The notes beneath the pieces are model-generated. The model did no database searches. It had not been told where the DNA came from and saw nothing but the letters and a program-made list of their open reading frames with translations. Positions 14,907-23,238 of a stretch of 64,000 nt of DNA are shown in pieces. Source of the DNA: Streptomyces roseoviridis. GTDB lineage: Bacteria; Actinomycetota; Actinomycetes; Streptomycetales; Streptomycetaceae. Each line of letters opens with the position of its first letter. Position 1 is the stretch's first letter. The translations under genes were made by a program, and so were the position numbers. Location of the stretch: contig NZ_BAAAWU010000001.1 of the NCBI RefSeq assembly GCF_039535235.1, forward strand, positions 620,001 to 684,000, written 5' to 3'.

Positions 14907-17003
14907 TCAGGCTTCCCGGGGTTCGGTCACGAACTCGCACCACACGCACTTGCCGCTGCCGCGGGGCTCCACGCCCCAGGCGTCGGCGAGGCGGTCGACG
15001 AGGAGGAGGCCGCGGCCCGAGACGCCGGAGTCACCGGCCTCGCGGCGACGGGGCAGGGCGCTGGAGCGGTCCTCGACCTCGACGCGGAGCCGGCGGTCGG
15101 GGCCGGAGAGCATGCGCAGGGTGAGGATGGCGCCGCCGTCGGTGTGCATCAGGGCGTTGGTGGTCAGCTCGTCGGCGACCAGCTCGATCTCGTCGGCGCG
15201 GCCCGCCGCGCCCCAGGCCCGCACGGCGGCGCGGATCATGTGGCGGGCGGAGCGGAGGGCCTCGGGGTCGTTCTGGCCCACGTGCTGCTGGAGGCGGCCG
15301 CCCGACGCGGGCGGGTGGGCGCCCTCGCGACGCAGCAGCAGGACGGCCACGTCGTCCTCGCCGCCGCGTTCGTCGACGACGTCGCAGAGGTGGTCGGCGA
15401 GCTGGGCGAGGTTCCGCGGGCCGCGCTTGACCAGTGAGGACAGCCACTGGAGGCCCTCGTCGAGGTCGGCGCCGGGCTTCTCGACCAGGCCGTCGGTGTA
15501 GAGCAGGAGGGTGTGGCCGGGGTCGAGCTCGACGGTGGTGACGGGATAGTCGAGCCGGCCGAACTCGGCGGAGAGGCCGAGCGGGAGGCCGCCCTCGACG
15601 GCGACCCGGTGCGCGGTGCCGTCCGGGTCCTGGACGAGCGGGTCGACGTGCCCGGCGCGCACGATCTGGACGAGTCCGGTGGCGGGGTCGGCCTCCGCGT
15701 ACGTGCAGGTGGCGAAGCGCTCGGTGTCGAGTTCGTGGAGGAAGACGGAGGCGCGGGCCATGACGGTGGCGGGCGTGTGGCCCTCGGCCGCGTAGGCGCG
15801 CAGCACGATCCGCAGCTGGCCCATGACGGCGGAGGCGTGGGTGTCGTGGCCCTGCACGTCCCCGATGACGGCGCCGACGCGGCCCCCGGGCAGCGGGATG
15901 ATGTCGTACCAGTCACCGCCGATGTCGCGGCCGAGCCGGGCGGAGCGGTAGCGGACCGCTATCTGGGTGCCGGGAACGTCGGGGATGCGGCGGGGCAGCA
16001 TCGCCTGCTGGAGGCCCTCGGCGAGGTCGTGCTCCTGCTCGTACAGCATGGCGCGCTGGAGGCTCTGGGCGATGGAGCTGCCGAGGGCGACGAGGAGGTT
16101 GCGCTCGTCGGCGCTGAAGCCGGTGCGGTCGCTGTAGAGCAGGCCGAGGGCGCCGATGGGGCGGGCCTGGGCGATCAGCGGGAGGTAGGCGGCGGAGGTG
16201 ATGCCGAGTCCGCTGATGTGGGGCCACAGGATCGGGTAGGAGCTCGCGAAGTCCTCGGGGGACTCGATGAAGCGGGGCCGCAGGGTGCGGACGACCTCGC
16301 TCATCGGGTAGGGCTCGTCCACACGGGTGAAGCGGGTGCCGGGGACGAAGGCGCCGTCGGGCCCTTCGGCGACGAGGTGGATGCGCCCGGCCTCCAGGAG
16401 GCCCATGACGAGGCTGGCGGCGCCGAAGTGCTCCAGGCCCTGGGAGTCGTTGAGCAGGTCGATGATGTCCTGGACGGTCCGGGCGTGGGCGAGGGCGGCC
16501 GTCATGCCCTCGACGACGCTGGTGCGCTGCCGGCGGCCCTCGTCGAGGCCGAGGCGGGCGGCGGACTCGGTGAGCTCCTCGGAGGCGTCGCGGACGACCC
16601 CGACGATACGGACCGGCCGGCCCTCCTCGTCGCGCCGTACGAGGCCCTGGGTGTGCGTCCAGCGCTGGACGCCCGCGCGGGTGCGGATGCGGAAGTAGGC
16701 GCCGTAGCGTTCGCTGCCGTCCTTGAGTGCCTGGGCGACCAGGGCGTCGAGGCGGCGGCTCTCGTCGGACAGGACGCGCGAGCCGAGGGTCCTGGGATCG
16801 CCGTCGTACTCGCCGGGCGCCATGTCGAAGACGTTGAGGGCGCCCTCGTCCATGGTCATCCGGCCGGTGGCCAGGTCCCAGTCGAAGCTGCCCATCCGGA
16901 ATTCCCGGCCGAACTCATGGAGGAAGCAGCAGGCCGGTCCGTCCGTCCCCACTGCGCAGCGGCACCGCTCGGCCGCCTCCCCGCCCCCTCTGCCCGCGTT
17001 CAT
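14907..17003 (-). CDS. PAS-GAF-SpoIIE phosphatase with C-terminal RsbW-like ATPase domain
   Basis: 698 residues. Order: short Cys-rich N-terminus (ERCRCAVGTDGPACCFLHE), PAS at about 35-130 (GSFDWDLATGRMTMDEGALN, YFRIRTRAGVQRW), GAF at about 175-325, PP2C/SpoIIE at about 345-560 (IGGDWYDIIPLPGGRVGAVI, GDVQGHDTHASAVMGQLRIV, LLYTDGLVEKPGADLDEG, GGEDDVAVLLLRR; the metal Asp residues are present), HATPase_c at about 580-690 (IELVADELTTNALMHTDGGA, SGRGLLLVDRLADAWGVE). Such proteins dephosphorylate anti-sigma-factor antagonists and carry their own anti-sigma-type kinase fold, so they act in partner-switching control of sigma factors. No STAS partner lies nearby. No TM segment, so cytoplasmic. Confidence 0.9.
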   Translation of the reverse strand: MNAGRGGGEAAERCRCAVGTDGPACCFLHEFGREFRMGSFDWDLATGRMTMDEGALNVFDMAPGEYDGDPRTLGSRVLSDESRRLDALVAQALKDGSERYGAYFRIRTRAGVQRWTHTQGLVRRDEEGRPVRIVGVVRDASEELTESAARLGLDEGRRQRTSVVEGMTAALAHARTVQDIIDLLNDSQGLEHFGAASLVMGLLEAGRIHLVAEGPDGAFVPGTRFTRVDEPYPMSEVVRTLRPRFIESPEDFASSYPILWPHISGLGITSAAYLPLIAQARPIGALGLLYSDRTGFSADERNLLVALGSSIAQSLQRAMLYEQEHDLAEGLQQAMLPRRIPDVPGTQIAVRYRSARLGRDIGGDWYDIIPLPGGRVGAVIGDVQGHDTHASAVMGQLRIVLRAYAAEGHTPATVMARASVFLHELDTERFATCTYAEADPATGLVQIVRAGHVDPLVQDPDGTAHRVAVEGGLPLGLSAEFGRLDYPVTTVELDPGHTLLLYTDGLVEKPGADLDEGLQWLSSLVKRGPRNLAQLADHLCDVVDERGGEDDVAVLLLRREGAHPPASGGRLQQHVGQNDPEALRSARHMIRAAVRAWGAAGRADEIELVADELTTNALMHTDGGAILTLRMLSGPDRRLRVEVEDRSSALPRRREAGDSGVSGRGLLLVDRLADAWGVEPRGSGKCVWCEFVTEPREA

Positions 17004-17087
17004 GGTGGCCACGCTAGGCGCAGCCACGCCGCCGCGCACGGTGAAGATCGGCAACAGCTTGGCAACAACGCGTCCACGGTGCCCACT

Positions 17088-18257
17088 TCAGCCCTCGAAG
17101 GTCTCGGGCTGCTGCGGCGCGGTCTCGTCCGGGAACAGTTCCTCGAAGGAGGGCGGCGGCTCGTGCGGCGGCTGCTCCTGGGGTCCGTCGGGCGGCACGG
17201 GCAGGTCGGGCGGCTCCGGCACCACGGGCTCCTCCGGGACGGGTGCCGTCCCGCCGTCGTCCGGTACCTCGGGGACGGGGGCGGTCGTGCCGTCGTCCGG
17301 TGCCGGCGCGTCGGGCTGCTCGGGCACGCCGGGGTCGGCGGGAGCGGTGGGGTCCGCGGGAGGCACGGTGGGCGGCTGCGCGGCGGGGCCGTCCGGGAGG
17401 GGCGCGGGCGGCGCGGCGACGAGGTCGCAGGAGGCGGGGGCGCAGGGCGGCAGGACGTCGGGCCTGCGGTCCTGGTCGCCGCGGCTGCCGGTCTTCCGCT
17501 CGATCCAGGTGTTGTCGGCGTTGTTCGCGATCACCAGGCGGGTGACGACGGTGCTGGTCGGGGTGATGGCGAGGACCCGGTCGGGCCGGTATCCGGGCCA
17601 GGGTTTCCCGGAGTGCGCGGCGCCCCGGGTGTCGACCGGGGAGCGCAGCGGGTTGCCGCAGCCGCAGCGGACGCGCGGGGTTCCGTACGGGTCGACGAGG
17701 ACGGCCGTACCGGCCTGGAGGACGGACTGGAAGGCGGTGGGCCCGCCGTCGCGGAAGCCGTGGCCGGTGACCCGGGTGTCGGCGCGCAGCAGGACGGGGG
17801 TGAGGCCGCGCAGCCAGCCGGCGATGTTGCCCTCGGGGATGCCGGCGGCCTCGGCGAAGGCCCGGGCCCGGCTGCCGTCGGCGGTGAGGAAGGAGATCTG
17901 CCGCTCGACGTCGCAGCTGGCGACCGAGCGGGTGCCGCCGTAGAGGCCGGGGGTGGCGCCGGTGAGGGCGCGGCCGGCGGGCGCCGGTTCGCCGACGCCG
18001 GCGGCGGGCGGGGCTCCGGGGTTCGGGGGCGGGCCCTCGAGGACGGTGGAGGGGGTGAAGGGGGCCGGGCCCGGGGAGTCGGCCGGCTGGAGCAGCACCT
18101 CGCGGGCGGCGGCCGCCGCGGTGGTCTGCCGGGCGGCCGGTTCGCCCGGGTCATCGGGGCCGCCGGAGGAGCAGCCGGCGAGGAGCAGGGCGGCGGCCAG
18201 CGCGGTGGCCGCTCCGGCACCGGACCGCGTGGGCCATCGTCGGATCGCGTCGCGCAC
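17088..18257 (-). CDS. DUF6777-type lipoprotein with long proline/acidic C-terminal tail
   Basis: 389 residues from the GTG at 18257, after GGGAGA. The N-terminus (AATALAAALLLAGCSSGG) carries a lipobox with Cys at about residue 28. The folded part covers roughly residues 50-260 (LYGGTRSVASCDVERQISFL, DTRVTGHGFRDGGPTAFQSV, VLVDPYGTPRVRCGCGNPL, GYRPDRVLAITPTSTVVTRL) and matches my memory of streptomycete DUF6777 proteins. The remaining 120 residues are a low-complexity Pro/Glu/Asp tail (PAPDDGTTAPVPEVPDD repeats). Probably attached to the outer face of the membrane; function unknown. Confidence 0.75.
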   Translation of the reverse strand: MRDAIRRWPTRSGAGAATALAAALLLAGCSSGGPDDPGEPAARQTTAAAAAREVLLQPADSPGPAPFTPSTVLEGPPPNPGAPPAAGVGEPAPAGRALTGATPGLYGGTRSVASCDVERQISFLTADGSRARAFAEAAGIPEGNIAGWLRGLTPVLLRADTRVTGHGFRDGGPTAFQSVLQAGTAVLVDPYGTPRVRCGCGNPLRSPVDTRGAAHSGKPWPGYRPDRVLAITPTSTVVTRLVIANNADNTWIERKTGSRGDQDRRPDVLPPCAPASCDLVAAPPAPLPDGPAAQPPTVPPADPTAPADPGVPEQPDAPAPDDGTTAPVPEVPDDGGTAPVPEEPVVPEPPDLPVPPDGPQEQPPHEPPPSFEELFPDETAPQQPETFEG

Positions 18258-18609
18258 CTGGGTCTCCCGCCTTCGCCCGTGTCGTTGCCTCGTGTCTGCC
18301 GCTCTTCATGTCTGCCGCAGGGGCCGGGGGTCCGCAATCGGGACGCGTCCGAATGGTCCGGGCGCCCTGACCGCCCCGGTCACGGGCAGGGCCCGGAGCT
18401 CCGGGCGCGGGCGAGAGCCGGGCGGGAGCCGGGTGCGGGTGCGAGCCGCGCGCGGGCGAGAGCCGGGCGCGGGCGAGAGCCGCGCGCCGAGGAGAGCCGG
18501 ACACCGAGGAGAGCCGCGCGCGGAGGAGAACCGGACACCGAGGGGAACCGGGCGCCGAGGAGAGTTACGCTCCTTCTGTACTCCCGCGTGCTCCTCGAAG
18601 GAGGCGGCC
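18258..18609. repeat. Intergenic region with degenerate GAG(A)GCCGGGCGC repeats
   Basis: 352 bp between divergent genes. From about 18400 to 18565 the plus strand consists of imperfect tandem units of the type GAGAGCCGGGCGC / GAGGAGAGCCGGACACC, about 15-18 bp long and repeated about ten times with drift. No convincing coding sequence. The promoter of the small gene at 18610 must lie at the right end. Confidence 0.6.
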
Positions 18610-18774
18610 ATGAGCCAGTACGACGAGTACACCAGCCCCTCACAGGCCGAGGGCGAGCGTCTCGACGAAGACATGGACGCGCAGCAGAAGGCGCACGTCC
18701 ACCCGATGGTGGCCCGCACGACCCCCTCGCAGGCGGAGGGCGAGCGCACGGCGGCGGACGACGAGAAGCGCTGA
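18610..18774 (+). CDS. 54-residue hydrophilic protein with duplicated (S/T)PSQAEGER motif
   Basis: Starts with ATG preceded by GAAGGAGGC at about 18597-18605, a strong ribosome binding site, and ends with TGA at 18774. The protein is MSQYDEYTSPSQAEGERLDE, a Gln/Lys/His linker, then ARTTPSQAEGERTAADDEKR. The block T(S/T)PSQAEGER occurs twice, about 29 residues apart. It is extremely hydrophilic, has no TM segment, and is likely disordered. No known function. The next gene begins 24 bp downstream on the same strand and may be co-transcribed. Confidence 0.7.
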   Translation: MSQYDEYTSPSQAEGERLDEDMDAQQKAHVHPMVARTTPSQAEGERTAADDEKR

Positions 18775-18798
18775 CATCCCGCGCCGCACGCGGACGCC

Positions 18799-20208
18799 GT
18801 GGAGTGGTTCACCGCCCCTGACCACTGGCTGAGCCGGATCGTCTTCCAGCGTGGGCTCGCCGGACTGTATCTGGTCGCCTTCGTCTCGGCCGGTCTGCAG
18901 TTCCGGGCCCTCATCGGCGAGCGCGGCATGCTGCCGGTGCCGGACTTCGTGCGCGCCGTCCCGGCCCGGCGCGCGCCCAGCCTGTTCCAGTGGCGCTACT
19001 CCGACCGGCTCTTCGCGACGGTCGCGTGGACCGGGGCGGCCCTGGCGCTGGCCCTGATGGCGGGCGCGGGCGACGCGGTGCCGCTGCCCGTGTCGATGCT
19101 GCTGTGGCTGCTGATCTGGGCGATGTACCTGTCCATCGTGAACGTGGGCCAGACCTGGTACTCCTTCGGCTGGGAGTCCCTGCTCCTGGAGACCGGCTTC
19201 CTCGCCGTCCTGCTCGGCAACGACGACACCGGACCGCCGGTCGTCGTGCTCTACCTGCTGCGCTGGCTGCTGTTCCGGGTGGAGTTCGGCGCCGGACTCA
19301 TCAAGATCCGCGGCGACCGCTGCTGGCGCGATCTGACCTGCCTGCACCACCATCACGAGACCCAGCCGATGCCCGGCCCGCTGAGCTGGTTCTTCCACCG
19401 TCTGCCGGGCCCCCTGCACAAGGTCGAGTGCGCCGCCAACCACGTCGTACAGCTCGGGGTGCCCGTCCTGCTCTTCGCGCCTCAGCCGGTGGCGACGGCC
19501 GCGGCCGGGCTGATGGTGGTGACCCAGCTCTGGCTGGTGCTCTCCGGGAACTTCGCCTGGCTGAACTGGCTGACCATCGTGCTCGCGCTCTCGGTCGTCG
19601 ACGGCTCGCTCCTGGTGGGCGACCACCCGCAGCCCGAGGCGCCGCTGTGGTACGTGGTCGTGGTGTGCGCCGCCGCGGCCCTGATCCTGTTCCGCAGCTA
19701 CCAGCCGGCCCGCAACCTGCTCTCCCGGCGGCAGGCCATGAACCGCTCGTACGACCCGCTGCACCTGGTCAACACCTATGGCGCCTTCGGCACGGTCGGC
19801 CGGGTGCGGGACGAGATCGTGATCGAGGGCACGGACGACGCGGACCCCGGCCCGGGCACCGAGTGGAAGGAGTACGGCTTCAGGGGAAAGCCGGGCGATC
19901 CGCGCCGGCTGCCGCGCCAGTACGCGCCGTACCACCTGCGCCTCGACTGGCTGATGTGGTTCGCGGCGCTCTCCCCCGCCTACGCCCGCGACTGGTTCGG
20001 TCCGTTCGTCGAGCGCCTGCTCGCCGGTGACCGCGACACCCTGCGGCTGCTGCGCCACAACCCGTTCCCGGACGCGCCGCCCACCCACGTCCGGGCCCGT
20101 CTCTACCGCTACCGCTTCACCACGTGGCGCGAGCTGCGGACGACCGGGGCGTGGTGGCACCGGACGCTGCTGAGGGAGTACATGCCGCCGGTGCGGCTGC
20201 GGGACTGA
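18799..20208 (+). CDS. Lipase maturation factor (LMF1)-family membrane protein
   Basis: 469 residues from the GTG at 18799. Multiple TM segments occur in the first 310 residues (LFATVAWTGAALALALMAGA, LPVSMLLWLLIWAMYLSIVN, VATAAAGLMVVTQLWLVL, LWYVVVVCAAAALILF). LMF1 signatures are SIVNVGQTWYSFGWESLLLE, FRVEFGAGLIKIRGDRCWRD, HHHHETQPMPGPLSWFFH and, in the C-terminal soluble part, WKEYGFRGKPGDPRRLPRQY, YAPYHLRLDWLMWFAA and LLRHNPFPDAPP. In vertebrates LMF1 assists ER folding of lipases; the role in bacteria is not established. It is the full length expected of the bacterial family. Confidence 0.9.
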   Translation: MEWFTAPDHWLSRIVFQRGLAGLYLVAFVSAGLQFRALIGERGMLPVPDFVRAVPARRAPSLFQWRYSDRLFATVAWTGAALALALMAGAGDAVPLPVSMLLWLLIWAMYLSIVNVGQTWYSFGWESLLLETGFLAVLLGNDDTGPPVVVLYLLRWLLFRVEFGAGLIKIRGDRCWRDLTCLHHHHETQPMPGPLSWFFHRLPGPLHKVECAANHVVQLGVPVLLFAPQPVATAAAGLMVVTQLWLVLSGNFAWLNWLTIVLALSVVDGSLLVGDHPQPEAPLWYVVVVCAAAALILFRSYQPARNLLSRRQAMNRSYDPLHLVNTYGAFGTVGRVRDEIVIEGTDDADPGPGTEWKEYGFRGKPGDPRRLPRQYAPYHLRLDWLMWFAALSPAYARDWFGPFVERLLAGDRDTLRLLRHNPFPDAPPTHVRARLYRYRFTTWRELRTTGAWWHRTLLREYMPPVRLRD

Positions 20209-20226
20209 CCCCGGGCGTCCGCCGGA

Positions 20227-20271
20227 CACGCCCGTGCCCCCGACCGGGGATCGGCCGGGGGCACGGGCGTG
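20227..20271. terminator. Inverted-repeat terminator after the LMF1-like gene
   Basis: Perfect 15-bp arms (CACGCCCGTGCCCCC at 20227-20241 and its complement at 20257-20271) with a 15-nt GC-rich loop. It sits between the convergent LMF1-like gene and the small gene at 20286. Confidence 0.75.
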
Positions 20272-20285
20272 GCGGCAGTCGCGGC

Positions 20286-20456
20286 TCAGTCGATGCCGGG
20301 CAGGATGTGCGGCTCGGCGAGGTCGTCCTCGTAGCCGGCGAGGCGAATGGGGGCCGAGCGGGCCCACACTTCGAGGCTGCCGAGTTCGCCGGACCGGCGC
20401 GGACGCTCGGTCGGTTCGGCCGGAGACTGGTCCTGCTTGGTCAGTTCAGATGTCAC
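20286..20456 (-). CDS. 56-residue conserved-looking small protein
   Basis: Begins with GTG at 20456, seven bases after AGGAG, and ends at TGA (20288-20286). The N-terminal half (MTSELTKQDQSPAEPTERPR) is hydrophilic and Pro/Glu rich. The C-terminal half is distinctive: SGELGSLEVWARSAPIRLAG then YEDDLAEPHILPGID. The change from a loose leader to an ordered-looking tail with Trp, Pro and a terminal PHILPGID resembles peptides with a conserved C-terminal motif, but there is no modifying enzyme next to it that I recognise other than the SDR gene upstream. I do not assign a function. A strong terminator lies just past its stop. Confidence 0.65.
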   Translation of the reverse strand: MTSELTKQDQSPAEPTERPRRSGELGSLEVWARSAPIRLAGYEDDLAEPHILPGID

Positions 20457-20770
20457 CGCGCACTCCTTTGTGTCGCGTTCAAAAGGGACGAGAGGCCGTT
20501 CGGTCGCGGTGGCGCCGTTCTGCGGGCGGGACCGCGGCCTTGGTGGAAGACCTGTCCCCTGGCCGGCCGTGGGGGTTCGGTGAAACCCCTGTGGCCGACC
20601 GTGGACATCAGACTAACCAGATGAGCGCGTCAGCGCTCTATGGGGCACAAAAGTGTGACGCGATCGGGTGACACTGGCCCGTTTGCCGAGGTCGGACGCC
20701 CGATGATCGATCGGATGACGGTCGTACGAGGTCCGTGGACGGCGGTCGGATCCGGTCGGATCCGGTCGGA
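20457..20770. other. Intergenic region upstream of the 56-residue gene
   Basis: 314 bp between two minus-strand genes. No further coding sequence is credible. Its left part should contain the promoter of the 56-residue gene; the right end contains three tandem 10-bp repeats. Confidence 0.45.
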
Positions 20771-20773
20771 TCA
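20744..20773. repeat. Three tandem 10-bp repeats (GGTCGGATCC)
   Basis: GGTCGGATCC occurs three times head to tail, the last copy ending TCA, which is the complement of the SDR stop codon. The array therefore overlaps the end of that gene. Confidence 0.8.
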
Positions 20774-22255
20774 CCAGTTGCCGGGGGCGTAGTCCTTGAG
20801 GAAGACGCCGTACAGGTCCTCGCCCTGCTCGCCGCGCACGATCGGGTCGTAGACCCGGGCGGCGCCGTCGACCAGGTCCAGCGGGGCGTGGAAGCCCTCC
20901 TCGGCGAGGCGCAGCTTGTCGAAGTGCGGGCGCTCGTCGGTGATCCAGCCGGTGTCGACCGAGGTCATGAGGATGCCGTCGGTCTCGAACATCTCCTGTG
21001 CGCTGGTCCGCGTCACCATGTTGATCGCGGCCTTGGCGGCGTTGGTGTTCGGGTGCCCGGCGCCCTTGTAGCCGCGGCCGAAGACGCCCTCCATCGCGGA
21101 GACGTTGACGACGTACGCGCGGCGGCTGGCCGCCTTCGCGGCCGCCTCCGCCATCACCTGTCGCAGCTTGCTGATCAGGATGAACGGGGCCGTGTAGTTG
21201 CACAGCTGGGTCTCCAGCAGCTCCACCGGGGAGATCTGCTCGATGGTCTGCACCCAGGTGTTGGTGTCGACGACGTCCGGCACCAGGCCGCCCGCGTCGA
21301 TCGCGGTGCCGTCGAGGTGCCGGGCGACGCTGGCGTTGCCCCCGACCAGCGCGAGGTCGGCGACCGCCTGCGCGTCGAGGCCGCTGACGCCGGCCGGCAG
21401 GCCCGCCGGCCCGACGAGCTCGCCGACGGCGCCGGAGTTGAAGGCGCCGATGACGTGGTGGGCGGGCAGCTCGCCGGCGGGCAGCGGGGCGTTCTCGCCC
21501 TCGACCAGGGCGGCGTACGCGGTGGGCAGCCGGCGCACGGTCTGGGTCGCGTTGTTGACCAGGATGTCGAGCGGACCGGCCTCGGCGACCTGGTCGGCGA
21601 GCGCCACGGCCTGGGCGGGGTCGCGCAGGTCGATGCCGACCACCTCCAGGCGGTGCATCCAGTCCGCGGAGTCCTCCATCGCCTTGAAGCGGCGGATGGC
21701 GTCCTTGGGGAAGCGCGTGGTGATGGTGGTGTGCGCGCCGTCGCGGAGCAGCCGCAGCGCGATGTACATGCCGATCTTGGCCCGGCCGCCGGTGAGCAGG
21801 GCGCGCTTGCCGGTGAGGTCGGCGCGGGCGTCGCGCCGGGCCCGGTTCTCGGCGGCGCACTTCTGGCACAGCTGGTGGTAGAAGTAGTCGACCTCGACGT
21901 AGCGCGTCTTGCAGACGTAGCAGGAGCGGGGGCGCTGGAGTATGCCCGCGATCCGGCCTTCCTCGGTGACCGAGGAGGGCAGCAGGCCCTCGGTCTCGTC
22001 GTCGATGCGCTGGGCGGAGCCGGTCGCGGTGGCCTCGGTGACCGCCTTGTCGTGGGCGGTCTTGGCGGCCCGGCGCTCCTGACGACGGCGCTGCTTCACC
22101 GTCCGGTAGATGCCGGCGGTGGCACGGCGCACGGCGATCGCGTCCGGGTGGTCGACCTCCAGCTTGTCGAGCTCGTCGAGCACGCTCAGGCAGACGGCCA
22201 GGCGCTCGGGGTCGATGCCCGGCCCGTAATCCTGGGTCTCTTCAGTCACCGTCAT
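20771..22255 (-). CDS. Short-chain dehydrogenase/reductase with N-terminal Cys4 module
   Basis: 494 residues from MTVTEETQDYGPGIDPERLA. The first 110 residues are helical and basic (TVKQRRRQERRAAKTAHDKA). A Cys4 cluster follows at about residues 112-133 (CYVCKTRYVEVDYFYHQLCQKC), resembling a zinc ribbon. The SDR domain starts at about 145 with LTGKRALLTGGRAKIGMYIA (TGGxxxIG nucleotide loop), then DILVNNATQ, a large insert of about 90 residues, NVSAMEG, and GYKGAGHPNTNAAKAAINMV, where the usual catalytic Tyr is not in a plain YxxxK. It probably uses NAD(P)H; substrate unknown. An SDR with this zinc-ribbon-like prefix is unusual. Confidence 0.8.
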   Translation of the reverse strand: MTVTEETQDYGPGIDPERLAVCLSVLDELDKLEVDHPDAIAVRRATAGIYRTVKQRRRQERRAAKTAHDKAVTEATATGSAQRIDDETEGLLPSSVTEEGRIAGILQRPRSCYVCKTRYVEVDYFYHQLCQKCAAENRARRDARADLTGKRALLTGGRAKIGMYIALRLLRDGAHTTITTRFPKDAIRRFKAMEDSADWMHRLEVVGIDLRDPAQAVALADQVAEAGPLDILVNNATQTVRRLPTAYAALVEGENAPLPAGELPAHHVIGAFNSGAVGELVGPAGLPAGVSGLDAQAVADLALVGGNASVARHLDGTAIDAGGLVPDVVDTNTWVQTIEQISPVELLETQLCNYTAPFILISKLRQVMAEAAAKAASRRAYVVNVSAMEGVFGRGYKGAGHPNTNAAKAAINMVTRTSAQEMFETDGILMTSVDTGWITDERPHFDKLRLAEEGFHAPLDLVDGAARVYDPIVRGEQGEDLYGVFLKDYAPGNW

Positions 22256-22317
22256 GGCCTTCGTCGTTCCTCGATCGCTCGCGCCTGCATTACGTCGGTA
22301 CTCCCGAATCCGCAACT

Positions 22318-23211
22318 CTACGGAGCGGGAGGCCGCCGATCCAAACCCGTTCGGGGCGGGTGGTCGAACACACAGTCGCCGCACAGCCCTCCGGAGGGGC
22401 AGCGGTAGTAGAGGCAGCAGCTGGTCCGGCGCAGCGCGGGGCCCCGGACGGTACGGGCGAGGTCGGGGTGGTCGAAGAGCCCCCGGACGAGCGCGGCGGC
22501 CCGCTGCGCGGCCTCGGGGCGGTCGTGGGCCCGGGCCCAGCGCAGGAGTTCGCGCAGGGCGCCGGCCAGTGCGGAGCCCGCGTTGCCCCACAGCAGGCGC
22601 GGGGAGATCCGGCCGTCGCGGGCGAAGGCCGCGTGCAGCGGGACGAGGTGGGCCTCCTGGACGGCGGCGCGCAGTTCGGCGACGGTGCCGGGGCGGGTTC
22701 CGGTGCCGGACCACCACAGGTCGTCGGGCGAGGTCAGGGCGCCGTCCCAGTGCAGGGTGCCGGGGGTCAGGTCGGGGAAGCGGCCGTACAGGGCGGCGGG
22801 GCCGAGGGCGGTCGACCAGAGCCGGGCGGCCAGGCCGAGGTGGGCGACGGAGGCGCCGACCCGTCGCTCGGGCGCGCCCAGCCGGGCGGCGACCCGGTCG
22901 ACGCGGGCGGCCAGCGGGGTGTCGTAGGCGCCGCTGTACAGCAGGGCGAGGGGACGGTGGTCGCCGCCGCCGTCGGGGGCCGTGGTGCGCAGGGCGAAGA
23001 AGCCGCCGACCGACGCGCACGCGTCGAGGTCCACGCCGATGTCCTCCCCGGCCGCCGGGGTGCGCGCCCCCACGCCCGTCCTCTCGACGCCGTCCACCTC
23101 GACGCCGTCCACCTCGATGCCCTCCACCTCGATGCCCTCCACCTCGATGCCCTCCGCCTTCGCGCCGCCCACCCCTGGTCCTCTCCGGGCCCCGGCCCGG
23201 CCGGGTGCCAC
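22318..23211 (-). CDS. FhuF-like (2Fe-2S)-binding protein
   Basis: About 297 residues if the GTG at 23211 is used. The C-terminus RTSCCLYYRCPSGGLCGDCV carries the CC-x8/10-C-x2-C arrangement typical of the FhuF/siderophore ferric reductase C-terminal (2Fe-2S) motif. The middle contains LWWSGTGTRPGTVAELRAAV and RLLWGNAGSALAGALREL, as in streptomycete FhuF-like proteins. Such proteins release iron from siderophores by reduction. The N-terminal region contains five pentapeptide repeats (E/D-G-I/V-E-V), encoded by 15-bp tandem repeats, so the true start could be downstream of these. It is divergent from the carbonic anhydrase gene, with 11-bp repeats between them. Confidence 0.8.
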   Translation of the reverse strand: MAPGRAGARRGPGVGGAKAEGIEVEGIEVEGIEVDGVEVDGVERTGVGARTPAAGEDIGVDLDACASVGGFFALRTTAPDGGGDHRPLALLYSGAYDTPLAARVDRVAARLGAPERRVGASVAHLGLAARLWSTALGPAALYGRFPDLTPGTLHWDGALTSPDDLWWSGTGTRPGTVAELRAAVQEAHLVPLHAAFARDGRISPRLLWGNAGSALAGALRELLRWARAHDRPEAAQRAAALVRGLFDHPDLARTVRGPALRRTSCCLYYRCPSGGLCGDCVFDHPPRTGLDRRPPAP

Positions 23212-23238
23212 CGCTCTCGTGTGCCGCTGCCCACGGCC

